This document shows, piece after piece, positions 8,278 to 16,243 of a DNA stretch of 64,000 bases. The notes beneath the pieces were generated by a model that was not told the origin of the DNA, did no database searches, and saw nothing but the letters and a program-made list of their open reading frames with translations. Numbering within the stretch: the first letter of the stretch is position 1; each line of letters begins with the position of its first letter. A program made the translations under genes and the position numbers. Source of the stretch: Mesorhizobium sp. M8A.F.Ca.ET.218.01.1.1 (GTDB lineage Bacteria; Pseudomonadota; Alphaproteobacteria; Rhizobiales; Rhizobiaceae); contig NZ_SRUZ01000010.1 in NCBI RefSeq assembly GCF_004791165.1, forward strand, positions 186,001 to 250,000, written 5' to 3'.

Positions 8278-9426
8278 TCAGCCGAGAAGGTTGCGCGCCG
8301 TGCGCATGAAGATCCTCGAGCCGATCGGGATCAGGCCGTCGGGAAAGTCATAGTCGGGATTGTGCAGGGCGGGGTGGCGTTCGCCGGCGCCGAGGAAGAA
8401 CATCGCCGAGGAGGCGCTGTGGCCGAACAGGCCGAAATCTTCCGAGGCGCGCATCGGCAGGGCTTCCTCGCCATGCGCGACGCTCTCTTCGTCGAGGGCG
8501 CGCCGCAGATGCTCGACCGCGTCGGGCGCGTTGACGCTGGCGACGAAGATCTCGTGATAGTCCCAACCGGCGGAGAGGCGGTGCCGGCCGGCAATCTCCT
8601 TGACCAGCGTTTCGGCGGCGGCGCAGAGGTCCGCCATGCGCTCGTCGCGGCGGGTGCGCAGCGTCGCCCAGACCTCGGCATGGGCAGGCGCGATGCCGAA
8701 CACGGCTTCGCCCATCCGCGTGTGGGTGACGGTGACCATGGAGAAGTCGTCGTCGGCGAAGGTTGCGCGGCCGAGCGCCGGCAGAGCCGGCATCAGCTCC
8801 GATATCGCCGGCATGGGCGAGGTGCCGGTCTCGGGCATGGAGGAGTGCGCGGTCTTGCCTTCCAGCACGATGCGCATGCCGCGCGAGGCGCAGTTGACCA
8901 CGCCGGGCTTGAGCCTGACCTCGCCGAACGGCACGCCGGGCAGATTGTGCAGCGAGAAGGCGAAATCCGGCGCGATCTCGCCGAAGCGCGGATCGGCGAC
9001 GACGCCGGCCGCGCCATTGCCGGTTTCCTCCGCCGGCTGGAACATCAGCACGACGCGGCCACTGGCCGGCCGCTCGCGGCCGAACTGGCGGCCAAGCGCT
9101 GCCAGGATCGCGGTGTGTCCGTCATGGCCACACATATGAGATTTTCCAGGCACTTGCGAGGCATGCGGCACGCCCGACAGTTCCTCGATCGGCAGCGCGT
9201 CGAGTTCGGAACGAAACAGGACGGTCGGTCCGTTTTTGCCGCTGTCGTAGATGGCCGCGACGCCGTGCCCGCCCAGCCCGGTCAGCACCTTGTCCGGCCC
9301 TGTGTCGGCGAGGAAGGCGACGACCTCTTTCGCCGTCTTCTCCTCCTCGTTCGAGATTTCGGGCTGCCGGTGCAGCTTGCGCCGCCATTCGGTCAGTTCG
9401 ACAATATCGCGATTGGTCAGGGTCAT
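8278..9426 (-). CDS. M20 family amidohydrolase (hippurate hydrolase-like)
   Basis: A 382-aa dizinc amidohydrolase of the HipO/IAA-amino acid hydrolase group. Metal-site and catalytic segments are visible: FRSELDALPIEE, MCGHDGHTAILAA, PAEETGNGAAG, the inner FSLHNLPG and the C-terminal LHNPDYDFPD. A dimerisation domain separates the two halves of the catalytic domain, as usual in this family. It would cleave N-acyl amino acids or related amides in the cytoplasm; no signal peptide. ATG 9426 puts a GGAGG-like site about ten bases upstream. It is divergent from the molybdenum hydroxylase operon across a 328-bp gap, so co-regulation is possible but unproven. Confidence 0.9.
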   Translation of the reverse strand: MTLTNRDIVELTEWRRKLHRQPEISNEEEKTAKEVVAFLADTGPDKVLTGLGGHGVAAIYDSGKNGPTVLFRSELDALPIEELSGVPHASQVPGKSHMCGHDGHTAILAALGRQFGRERPASGRVVLMFQPAEETGNGAAGVVADPRFGEIAPDFAFSLHNLPGVPFGEVRLKPGVVNCASRGMRIVLEGKTAHSSMPETGTSPMPAISELMPALPALGRATFADDDFSMVTVTHTRMGEAVFGIAPAHAEVWATLRTRRDERMADLCAAAETLVKEIAGRHRLSAGWDYHEIFVASVNAPDAVEHLRRALDEESVAHGEEALPMRASEDFGLFGHSASSAMFFLGAGERHPALHNPDYDFPDGLIPIGSRIFMRTARNLLG

Positions 9427-9754
9427 GGGTTTCGCGCCTCCGCTGCATTCCCGTGCTAGCGATAAACGGCCGTGCCGGCCACGGTCCAACTTCCGGGCTT
9501 TGGCGGGCCAGAAACCTTCGCACCCGTTATTTCACGCGGTTGGGGCAGAGCGCCTTGAACGGGTCCTGCGTGTAGTCTTAACCGGAAGCTCCTCCCTTTG
9601 GCCGGGAGGATCGGCGCCCGACAAGGCGCGGTCAAGACCCGTTGCACCGGCGCATCTTGCCATCTGGCCCAATCGCCTTGGCCTACGAACCGGATGGTCA
9701 TTATGAGACGATTGTTTATAACGGTCGCTGAAATCGCCATACCAAGGGGAGACG
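9427..9754. promoter_or_regulatory. Divergent promoter region with a GC-rich hairpin
   Basis: The intergenic region between the M20 amidohydrolase and the molybdenum hydroxylase operon. It contains a seven-base perfect dyad, TCCTCCC-N7-GGGAGGA, at 9590-9610, which could be an operator or a leader hairpin. An AT-rich stretch near 9705-9722, including TATAAC, is a plausible -10 area for the operon, but no convincing -35 was found. AAGGGGAGACG just before 9755 is the ribosome-binding site. Confidence 0.4.
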
Positions 9755-10615
9755 ATGCGCTACATACGTCCGCTTTCAATCGAAGACGCCGTCGGCCAAC
9801 TGGCCGGATCGGCCGGCCCGGCCGCCATCCTTGCCGGAGGCAGTGACCTCCTGGTGAGGATGAAGGGCGGCTTTGTCGAACCCGAACTGATCATCGACAT
9901 CAAGTCCATCGCCGGCTTGCGCGACATCAGGGAAACCGCCGAGGGCTTCAGCATCGGTGCCGCCGTGCCTTGCGCCGTGCTGGGCGAGAACGCTGCCTTG
10001 AAGAAGGCCTGGCCAGGCGTCGTCGAGGCGGCGAAGCTGATCGGCTCCAAGCAGGTGCAGGGACGCTGCACCATCGTTGGCAATCTGTGCAACGCCTCGC
10101 CGGCGGCCGACAGCGTGCCGGCGCTGGTGGCGGCGGGCGCCAGGGCGGTGGTCGTCGGCCCGTCGGGCAAGCGCACGATTGCCGTCGAGACCGTGCCGAC
10201 CGCGCCGGGCCGGACATCGCTCGCCAAGGGCGAGATCATCGAGGCGATCCTGCTCGGCAGCCAAGCGCCGCGCTCGGCCGACGCGTATCTCAGGTTCATT
10301 CCGCGCACGGAGATGGACATCGCCGTGGTCAGCGCCGGCGTGAACCTGACGCTGGACGAGGCGGGCGTCGTGACGGCGGCCCGCGTGGCGATCGGCGCCG
10401 CGGCGCCGACCGTGCTTTTGGTGGAGGAAGGGGCCGAGGCCCTGATCGGCCGCAAGCTCGACGAGGCGGCGCTGGAGCGTCTTGCCAAGGTCTGCGCCGG
10501 GGCCTGCCGCCCCATCGACGACAAGCGCGGCACCATAGAATTCAGACGCAAGGTTGCGGGCGTGCTGGCGACGAGAGCCGCACAGACCGCCTATGCACGT
10601 GCAGGAGGCAAATGA
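9755..10615 (+). CDS. Molybdenum hydroxylase, FAD-binding medium subunit
   Basis: A 286-aa CoxM/xanthine dehydrogenase-type flavin subunit. FAD pyrophosphate-binding segments are visible as ILAGGSDLLVRMKGG (about 28-42) and TIVGNLCNASPAADS (about 107-121), followed by the CO-dehydrogenase flavoprotein C-terminal domain. It passes electrons from the [2Fe-2S] subunit to the final acceptor. The ATG follows AAGGGGAGACG. It is first in a medium-small-large operon; its TGA overlaps the ATG of the [2Fe-2S] subunit (TGATG). Substrate of the complex is not evident; a purine, aldehyde or N-heterocycle is possible. Confidence 0.92.
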   Translation: MRYIRPLSIEDAVGQLAGSAGPAAILAGGSDLLVRMKGGFVEPELIIDIKSIAGLRDIRETAEGFSIGAAVPCAVLGENAALKKAWPGVVEAAKLIGSKQVQGRCTIVGNLCNASPAADSVPALVAAGARAVVVGPSGKRTIAVETVPTAPGRTSLAKGEIIEAILLGSQAPRSADAYLRFIPRTEMDIAVVSAGVNLTLDEAGVVTAARVAIGAAAPTVLLVEEGAEALIGRKLDEAALERLAKVCAGACRPIDDKRGTIEFRRKVAGVLATRAAQTAYARAGGK

Positions 10616-11091
10616 TGGCTGGCGTAGCGGTTTCAACCACGATCAACGGCGACACGATTGAATATCTCTGCCAGCCCGACGAGACGCTGCTCGACGTGCT
10701 GCGCGACCGGCTCGGGCTGACCGGCGCCAAGGAAGGCTGCGGCACCGGCGACTGCGGCGCCTGCAGCGTCATCCTCGACGACCGGCTGGTGTGTTCGTGC
10801 CTGGTGCTCGGCGCGGAAGCGGAAGGCCGCCGCATCGAGACCGTCGAGGGCATGGCGCAAGGCGACAAGCTGCATCCGCTGCAGCAGAAGTTCCTGGAGC
10901 ATGCGGCGCTGCAATGCGGCATCTGCACGCCCGGCTTCCTGATCGCGGCCAAGGACCTCTTGGCCAAAAACCCCGACCCGACCGAGGAGGAAATCCGCTT
11001 CGGCCTGGCCGGCAATCTCTGCCGCTGCACCGGCTATGACAAGATCGTGCGTGCCGTCCAGGACGCGGCAATCGTGATGAAGGGAGCCTGA
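10615..11091 (+). CDS. Molybdenum hydroxylase, [2Fe-2S] small subunit
   Basis: A 158-aa CoxS/XdhA-type iron-sulfur subunit. The plant-ferredoxin-like cluster is bound by EGCGTGDCGACSV plus a later Cys in the N-terminal half; the second cluster by CGICTPGF and GNLCRCTGY in the helical half. Full length for the family. ATG 10615 lies six bases after AGGAGG and overlaps the stop of the flavin subunit; ATG 10612 is also in frame. It relays electrons from the molybdopterin site to FAD. Confidence 0.93.
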   Translation: MAGVAVSTTINGDTIEYLCQPDETLLDVLRDRLGLTGAKEGCGTGDCGACSVILDDRLVCSCLVLGAEAEGRRIETVEGMAQGDKLHPLQQKFLEHAALQCGICTPGFLIAAKDLLAKNPDPTEEEIRFGLAGNLCRCTGYDKIVRAVQDAAIVMKGA

Positions 11092-11092
11092 G

Positions 11093-13357
11093 ATGAATTT
11101 CGATCCGCGTTTTTCGGGGCGTAAATTCGCTTCCGTCGGCACGCGCCCGATCCGTCCCGACGGTGTCGACAAGGTGACCGGCCGCGCCCGCTACGGCGCC
11201 GACTTCAACATGGCCGGCCAGCTGGTCGGCCGCGTGCTGCGCAGCCCGCACGCGCATGCCAAGATCAGGAAGATCGACACCTCGAAGGCGGAAGCGCTTG
11301 CGGGCGTCAAGGCGGTGATCACGGCGAAAGACCTGCCCGATCTCACCGATGGCGATGCCGCCATGTACGACATCCTCGACAATTGCATGGCGCGCACCAA
11401 GGCGCTCTATGACGGCCATGCGGTGGCCGCTGTCGCGGCGATCGACGCCCACACCGCCAGGCAGGCGCTGAAGCTGATCGTGGTCGACTACGAGGTGCTG
11501 CCGCATGTCACCGATGTCGACGAGGCGATGCAGCACCACGCCCCGCTGATCAACGACACGGTCTTCACCGAGGGGCTGGAGGAAAAGCCGGTCAAGCCGT
11601 CCAACGTCACCAAGCGCAGCCAGTTCGGCCATGGCGACGTGCATCAGGGTTTCGGCCACGCCGATTTCATCGTCGAGCGCTCGTTCAAGACCGAGCAGAC
11701 GCACCAGGGCTATATCGAGCCGCATGCCTGCGTGGCCAATGTCAGCTCCGACGGCACGGCGGACCTCTGGGTCTGCACGCAGGGCCATTTCGTCTACCGC
11801 CAGCACTGCGCGCAACTGCTCGGCATGGAAGCCTCGAAGCTGCGCGTCACCTCGTCGGAGATCGGCGGCGGCTTCGGCGGCAAGACCCATGTCTGGGCCG
11901 AGCCGGTGGCGCTTGCCCTGTCGCGCAAGGCCGGCCGCCCGGTGAAGCTGGTGATGACGCGCGACGAGGTGTTCCGCGCCTCCGGCCCGACCAGCGCCAC
12001 CTCGATCGACGTCAAGATCGGCGCCCGCAAGGACGGCACCATCACTGCCGCCGAAGCCACGCTGCGCTATTCCGCCGGCCCCTATGCCGGTTCATGGGCC
12101 GAGATCGGCGCCATGACGGCGTTCGCCTGCTATCGTCTAGATAACGTCAAGACTGTGGGCTTCGAAGTTCTGGTCAACCGGCCGAAGACCGCCGCCTATC
12201 GCGCGCCCTCGGCGCCGATGGCGGCCTTCGCGGTGGAAAGTGCTGTCGACGAGCTCGCCAAGGAGCTCGGCATGGACCCGGTCGAGTTCCGCATCAGGAA
12301 CGCCGCCCAGGAAGGCACGCGCTCGTCCTACGGCCCGGTCTACGGCCCGATCGGCATCGGCCCGACGCTGGAAGCCGTGAAGGCCCATGCGCACATGAAG
12401 GCGCCGCTTAAAGTAAACCAGGGGCGCGGCATGGCCTGCGGCTTCTGGTTCAATTTCGGCGGCCAGACCTGCGTCGACCTGAACATCGGCATGGACGGCT
12501 CGGTGTCGCTCGCCGTGGGTACCGTCGATGTCGGTGGTTCCCGCGCCTCGCTGTCGCTGGTGGCGGCGGAGGAACTGGGCATCGACTATGCCCAGCTCAA
12601 GGCGGTGGTCGCCGACACGTCGAGCCTCGGCTACAACGACATGACCGACGGCAGCCGCGGCACCTTCTCCTCCTCGATGGCGACCATCTCGGCCGCCCGC
12701 AACGCGATCAAGATCCTGCGCGAGCGCGCCGCGCAGATGTGGGATATTGCCGTCGACGACGTGGTCTGGGAACAGGGCCACGCGGTCGCCAAGGGCGAGA
12801 AGCACGGCAATCTCGGAAAACTGTCGCTGAAGGAGATCGCGGCCAAATCGGGCACCACAGGCGGGCCGATCGCCGGCCACAGTGAGCTCGTCGCCGACGG
12901 CGCCGGCGTCTCCTTCGCCACCCATATATGCGACGTCGAGGTCGACCCCGAGACGGGTGCGACCAGGGTGATCCGCTACACGGTGGTGCAGGATGCCGGC
13001 AAGGCAGTGCACCCGACCTATGTCGAGGGCCAATACCAGGGCGGCGCGGCGCAAGGCATCGGCTGGGCGCTCAACGAGGAGTATATTTACGGCAAGGACG
13101 GCCGGCTGCAGAACGCCGGCTTCCTCGACTACCGCATCCCGGTGTGCTCCGACCTGCCGATGATCGACACGCAGATCCTGGAAATCCCCAACCCCAACCA
13201 CCCCTACGGCGTGCGCGGCGTCGGCGAAACCTCGATCGTGCCGCCGCTGGCGGCGATCGCCAACGCGGTCTCGAACGCCGCCGGCGTGCGCATGACCCAT
13301 ATTCCGATGTCGCCGCCACGGATTCTCGCGGCGATCGAGGCGGAACGGGAAGGCTAG
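11093..13357 (+). CDS. Molybdenum hydroxylase, molybdopterin-binding large subunit
   Basis: A 754-aa catalytic subunit of the xanthine dehydrogenase superfamily. The cofactor motif GGGFGG is at residues 258-263 and the terminal segment GVRGVGET carries the catalytic Glu at about 712. The active-site loop reads AYRAPS near 370-373; the AYxCSFR signature of form I aerobic CO dehydrogenase is absent, so true CODH activity is unlikely despite the CoxMSL-like order. No maturation chaperone (XdhC/CoxF) is adjacent, but a MoaD-like gene follows 19 bases downstream. Substrate specificity cannot be read from the sequence. Confidence 0.92.
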   Translation: MNFDPRFSGRKFASVGTRPIRPDGVDKVTGRARYGADFNMAGQLVGRVLRSPHAHAKIRKIDTSKAEALAGVKAVITAKDLPDLTDGDAAMYDILDNCMARTKALYDGHAVAAVAAIDAHTARQALKLIVVDYEVLPHVTDVDEAMQHHAPLINDTVFTEGLEEKPVKPSNVTKRSQFGHGDVHQGFGHADFIVERSFKTEQTHQGYIEPHACVANVSSDGTADLWVCTQGHFVYRQHCAQLLGMEASKLRVTSSEIGGGFGGKTHVWAEPVALALSRKAGRPVKLVMTRDEVFRASGPTSATSIDVKIGARKDGTITAAEATLRYSAGPYAGSWAEIGAMTAFACYRLDNVKTVGFEVLVNRPKTAAYRAPSAPMAAFAVESAVDELAKELGMDPVEFRIRNAAQEGTRSSYGPVYGPIGIGPTLEAVKAHAHMKAPLKVNQGRGMACGFWFNFGGQTCVDLNIGMDGSVSLAVGTVDVGGSRASLSLVAAEELGIDYAQLKAVVADTSSLGYNDMTDGSRGTFSSSMATISAARNAIKILRERAAQMWDIAVDDVVWEQGHAVAKGEKHGNLGKLSLKEIAAKSGTTGGPIAGHSELVADGAGVSFATHICDVEVDPETGATRVIRYTVVQDAGKAVHPTYVEGQYQGGAAQGIGWALNEEYIYGKDGRLQNAGFLDYRIPVCSDLPMIDTQILEIPNPNHPYGVRGVGETSIVPPLAAIANAVSNAAGVRMTHIPMSPPRILAAIEAEREG

Positions 13358-13376
13358 GGCGAGGCTCCGGCGCGCG

Positions 13377-13622
13377 ATGGTCGAAGTCACGCTCTGGGGC
13401 GCGCTGAGCCAGCTTGCCGGGGGGCGGAGCAAGGTCGAGGTCGAGGCCAAGGACATCAGGGAGCTGTTCAGGAAACTGGCTGAACAGTATCCCGGCCTGG
13501 AGCCGTGGATCGATCGGGGGATCGCGGTGGCGATCGATGGGGTGATTTATCGGGATACTTGGGGGAAGAAGTTGCCGGAGGGGGCGGAGATTTTTTTGCT
13601 GCCGAGGTTGGCTGGGGGGTAG
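13377..13622 (+). CDS. MoaD/ThiS-like sulfur carrier protein
   Basis: An 81-aa beta-grasp protein ending in the Gly-Gly tail that is adenylated and thiocarboxylated in MoaD and ThiS. The internal pattern (N-terminal strand, helix of IRELFRKLAEQYPG, and IAVAIDGVIY before the last strands) also fits. It is placed last in the molybdenum hydroxylase operon, so it probably supplies sulfur for molybdopterin synthesis when the enzyme is made. No MoaE, MoeB or sulfurtransferase partner is next to it. The ribosome-binding site is weak and coupling to the large subunit is likely. A distinct sulfur-relay role remains possible. Confidence 0.85.
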   Translation: MVEVTLWGALSQLAGGRSKVEVEAKDIRELFRKLAEQYPGLEPWIDRGIAVAIDGVIYRDTWGKKLPEGAEIFLLPRLAGG

Positions 13623-13906
13623 GGGGGTCGTCAGTAAGAAACAAGCCATTGTTCCCAGTTTCAACCGCGCTGATATCCACTAGCGGCCCTCTTATGAGCG
13701 CGACAGCTGAAGTCAGGTGCGACGGCTTTCCGCACTGAGACGCACAAGCAGTTCGGATGCAATCCAGCGAACTGCTATCTTGCATACGGCTGGTTGGTGG
13801 CTGACTCGCACCAAAGGCTCTTACACGCCATTTGTCGATAACTCGCTTCACTTGATAATGGACTGCCCGTATACCGGCAACGAAGAGACTCAACCCCGAG
13901 GCCATT

Positions 13907-16243
13907 TTGCAGACCCTTGAATCCTATCTTGCCGACGGCATCCAGCGAGACCGCGAAGACATTGCTGCGATTGAACGCGCGCTACTGGAAACTTGCGACA
14001 CTATCAACGCAACTTTCGACCAGCAGAATAAAAACTGGCCTTACGAAATTCGCGCCGCTGAGCAACCGAAAGGTGCAGATTCACACAGCACAACTACGAT
14101 GATGATCCGAGCTATCGATCTTCTCGTCGGGCTAGAGCGCAAGGGCAAGACTCGACTCGCTTATCCGTTCAAAATAGGCACAGAGGACCGCGATAAATTA
14201 CAAATCGCGCGCGCGGCTGCATTCAACGCTTTGGCGGCCAGTCTGGAAAGTGAGCGACAAGAACAAGGGAATGGGAAAATCCCCCTTGTCACGCGATCAG
14301 GAACCTACGGTAGAAACGATCCACTCACTTTATCTTTTCTTGCAGAAATCCTGTCCACTACACCGGACGGCACTTTGCTGGATGATGCTAAGGCTATAGC
14401 AGAGCAGTTGACAGAAATTGATCCAGTTTCTGGCTATTCTGAGTTCTTCAATTTTGCTGGAGATAGTTCGGCATCGAAGCCCGTCACGAACGCTTTCGTT
14501 CCGTTGCTAGTCGTACGAGCTGCCCAAACTTTGCAACAGCAATCCGGGCGTACGCTAAACTACCTCCGATATTTTGAGAGCACTCTACATGACCAACTTT
14601 CCTATTCGAGTATTCCCGACAGTCGGTTTGACCCGGCTGAGCTGATCTTTTCTTTGGAAGGGATGCTTCGGTTATCCGAACAGACGATAGATGTGCGGCT
14701 ATTCGATCGTGTTCTCGACGTTCTTGAACAATCGCAGCAGACGAGCGCGCATTGGCGACCGAGCAAGCCGTTCCTGCGTACCGAAAAAGGGCTGGTGCTC
14801 TTTCCAATAAGTGTAGAGGCTGCCAATTCGCTTTTGTGGTGCTGCGAATCGCTTGGCGACGAACGGTTTCATGGTCGATCTGAGCGCTATATTTCGCTAT
14901 TTCGCCGTTTCTGGAACTGGCTCGCAGCGCGTCGTGTATCGCTGCCGTCTGGAGCGCAACGAATTTCAGGCTGGCATTCAGACCATGTCGCTGACCCAGA
15001 CTCGATCCAACTCTGGGACACTGCTCAAGTAGTGGGTTTTCTTCTCGGATATCGTCGTAGCCTTCACAATCACATCGCTCGCACCACGCTCCGCCTCTCG
15101 CGGTTCAATGTACGAAAGCCTGAGGCTAGCGGTCAGTCGTGGAGTGCCCAGACTCGGGAAAGCCAACACGCGTTAGGTACCGTTGCGATCGCATCAGAAA
15201 AAGACGATGCTCAGTTGAGAGAAGACTTTGAGCCAGTCAGTTCGTTGGGTTCATATTTTGAGACATATCAGAATATCGAGGACGAATTCTTGGTTCCTTG
15301 GTTAAAGCAAAAGCCAAGAAGTTACTCCATGTTGCTTTATGGTCCGCCCGGTACAGGGAAGACAACTGTTGCAGAGAATCTTGCAGACGCACTTGGTTTC
15401 TCACTTATTACGATCACTGTCAGCGATTTCCTCGCCGGCGGAGGGGGCGAGGTGGAAGCACGAGCCAAGATGATGTTCGAGGTGCTCCAAGCGCAAGCGA
15501 ACGTGGTGATCCTATTCGACGAAATTGACGAGTTGGTTTTGGATCGCAGCTCAAAGCGTCACGGTCAGCAAGATACCGTCTTCAAATTCATGACGCCCGG
15601 AATGCTGACTAAGCTGAACAACCTGCGCCGTGCGAAGCGAAGCATCTTCATCATGGCTACCAACTATGCGTATCGTATCGATCCGGCAATTCGCAGGACT
15701 GGACGGATCGACGAAAACTATTTGTTGCTCCCACCTGACTCTGATTCAAGGCAGAGAATGATCAAGCAATTCCTTGGCAGTGCGGTGAAGGACAAAGCGA
15801 TACCGGACGGCCACGAGCTGGACCCCTTTCAACTCGATAAAGAGGAAAAATGGGACTCGTTAACGAAAGCCTCGTTTTTTTTGGGTTACAAGGACATCGA
15901 GGCTGCAGTTGCGCGCGTTATTCGCCGAAAGGATGATACGCGAACTAGGGCCGAGCTCGAACGCGAATTGCTGGGGTGGGGCAGAACCACCACGCTCCGC
16001 CTTTATAACAGCGCCTTCCACGAGACAGACGATAGAGACGCAATCGTGCGAGAGTTCTTTCCTCTAGTAGAAATGGCGAAGCGAGAGGGTCAATCGCTTC
16101 ATGAAAATCCAGCGTTGGACATCAGCGACATGCTTAAGGTGGACGAGAGAACCGGCAAGGTTCCGTTCACCAGTGAAAACGAGATGAACAGCCTTGCAGC
16201 AAAGTTCGTAAAAGAGCGCAGTCCGGACTACGATGGAAGATGA
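13907..16243 (+). CDS. Large AAA+ ATPase, candidate defence-system component
   Basis: A 778-aa protein. The AAA+ domain is C-terminal: Walker A GPPGTGKT at 479-486, Walker B ending in Asp538-Glu539 (VVILFDEIDEL), a sensor-like IFIMATNY segment and a candidate arginine finger in IRRTGRID (596-602). It resembles the FtsH/CDC48-like clade. The 470-residue N-terminal region is mainly helical and I cannot assign it. TTG 13907 is used, with a weak ribosome-binding site. Its TGA overlaps the ATG of the next gene (ATGA), so the two proteins are probably made together and may form a complex. It could remodel or gate the partner enzyme; this is inference. Composition differs from flanking genes. Confidence 0.85.
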   Translation: MQTLESYLADGIQRDREDIAAIERALLETCDTINATFDQQNKNWPYEIRAAEQPKGADSHSTTTMMIRAIDLLVGLERKGKTRLAYPFKIGTEDRDKLQIARAAAFNALAASLESERQEQGNGKIPLVTRSGTYGRNDPLTLSFLAEILSTTPDGTLLDDAKAIAEQLTEIDPVSGYSEFFNFAGDSSASKPVTNAFVPLLVVRAAQTLQQQSGRTLNYLRYFESTLHDQLSYSSIPDSRFDPAELIFSLEGMLRLSEQTIDVRLFDRVLDVLEQSQQTSAHWRPSKPFLRTEKGLVLFPISVEAANSLLWCCESLGDERFHGRSERYISLFRRFWNWLAARRVSLPSGAQRISGWHSDHVADPDSIQLWDTAQVVGFLLGYRRSLHNHIARTTLRLSRFNVRKPEASGQSWSAQTRESQHALGTVAIASEKDDAQLREDFEPVSSLGSYFETYQNIEDEFLVPWLKQKPRSYSMLLYGPPGTGKTTVAENLADALGFSLITITVSDFLAGGGGEVEARAKMMFEVLQAQANVVILFDEIDELVLDRSSKRHGQQDTVFKFMTPGMLTKLNNLRRAKRSIFIMATNYAYRIDPAIRRTGRIDENYLLLPPDSDSRQRMIKQFLGSAVKDKAIPDGHELDPFQLDKEEKWDSLTKASFFLGYKDIEAAVARVIRRKDDTRTRAELERELLGWGRTTTLRLYNSAFHETDDRDAIVREFFPLVEMAKREGQSLHENPALDISDMLKVDERTGKVPFTSENEMNSLAAKFVKERSPDYDGR

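Noticed and set aside
9970..10614. Upstream extension of the [2Fe-2S] subunit frame
   Set aside because: Overlaps the FAD subunit out of frame, is Arg/Gly-rich and lacks homology; the true start is at 10612/10615.
11093..13357. Identification as aerobic carbon monoxide dehydrogenase CoxL
   Set aside because: The AYxCSFR active-site signature of form I CODH is absent (AYRAPS near residues 368-373).
13717..13920. A 67-codon reading frame before the AAA ATPase
   Set aside because: No ribosome-binding site, no homology, and it overlaps the start of the ATPase gene; treated as leader DNA.
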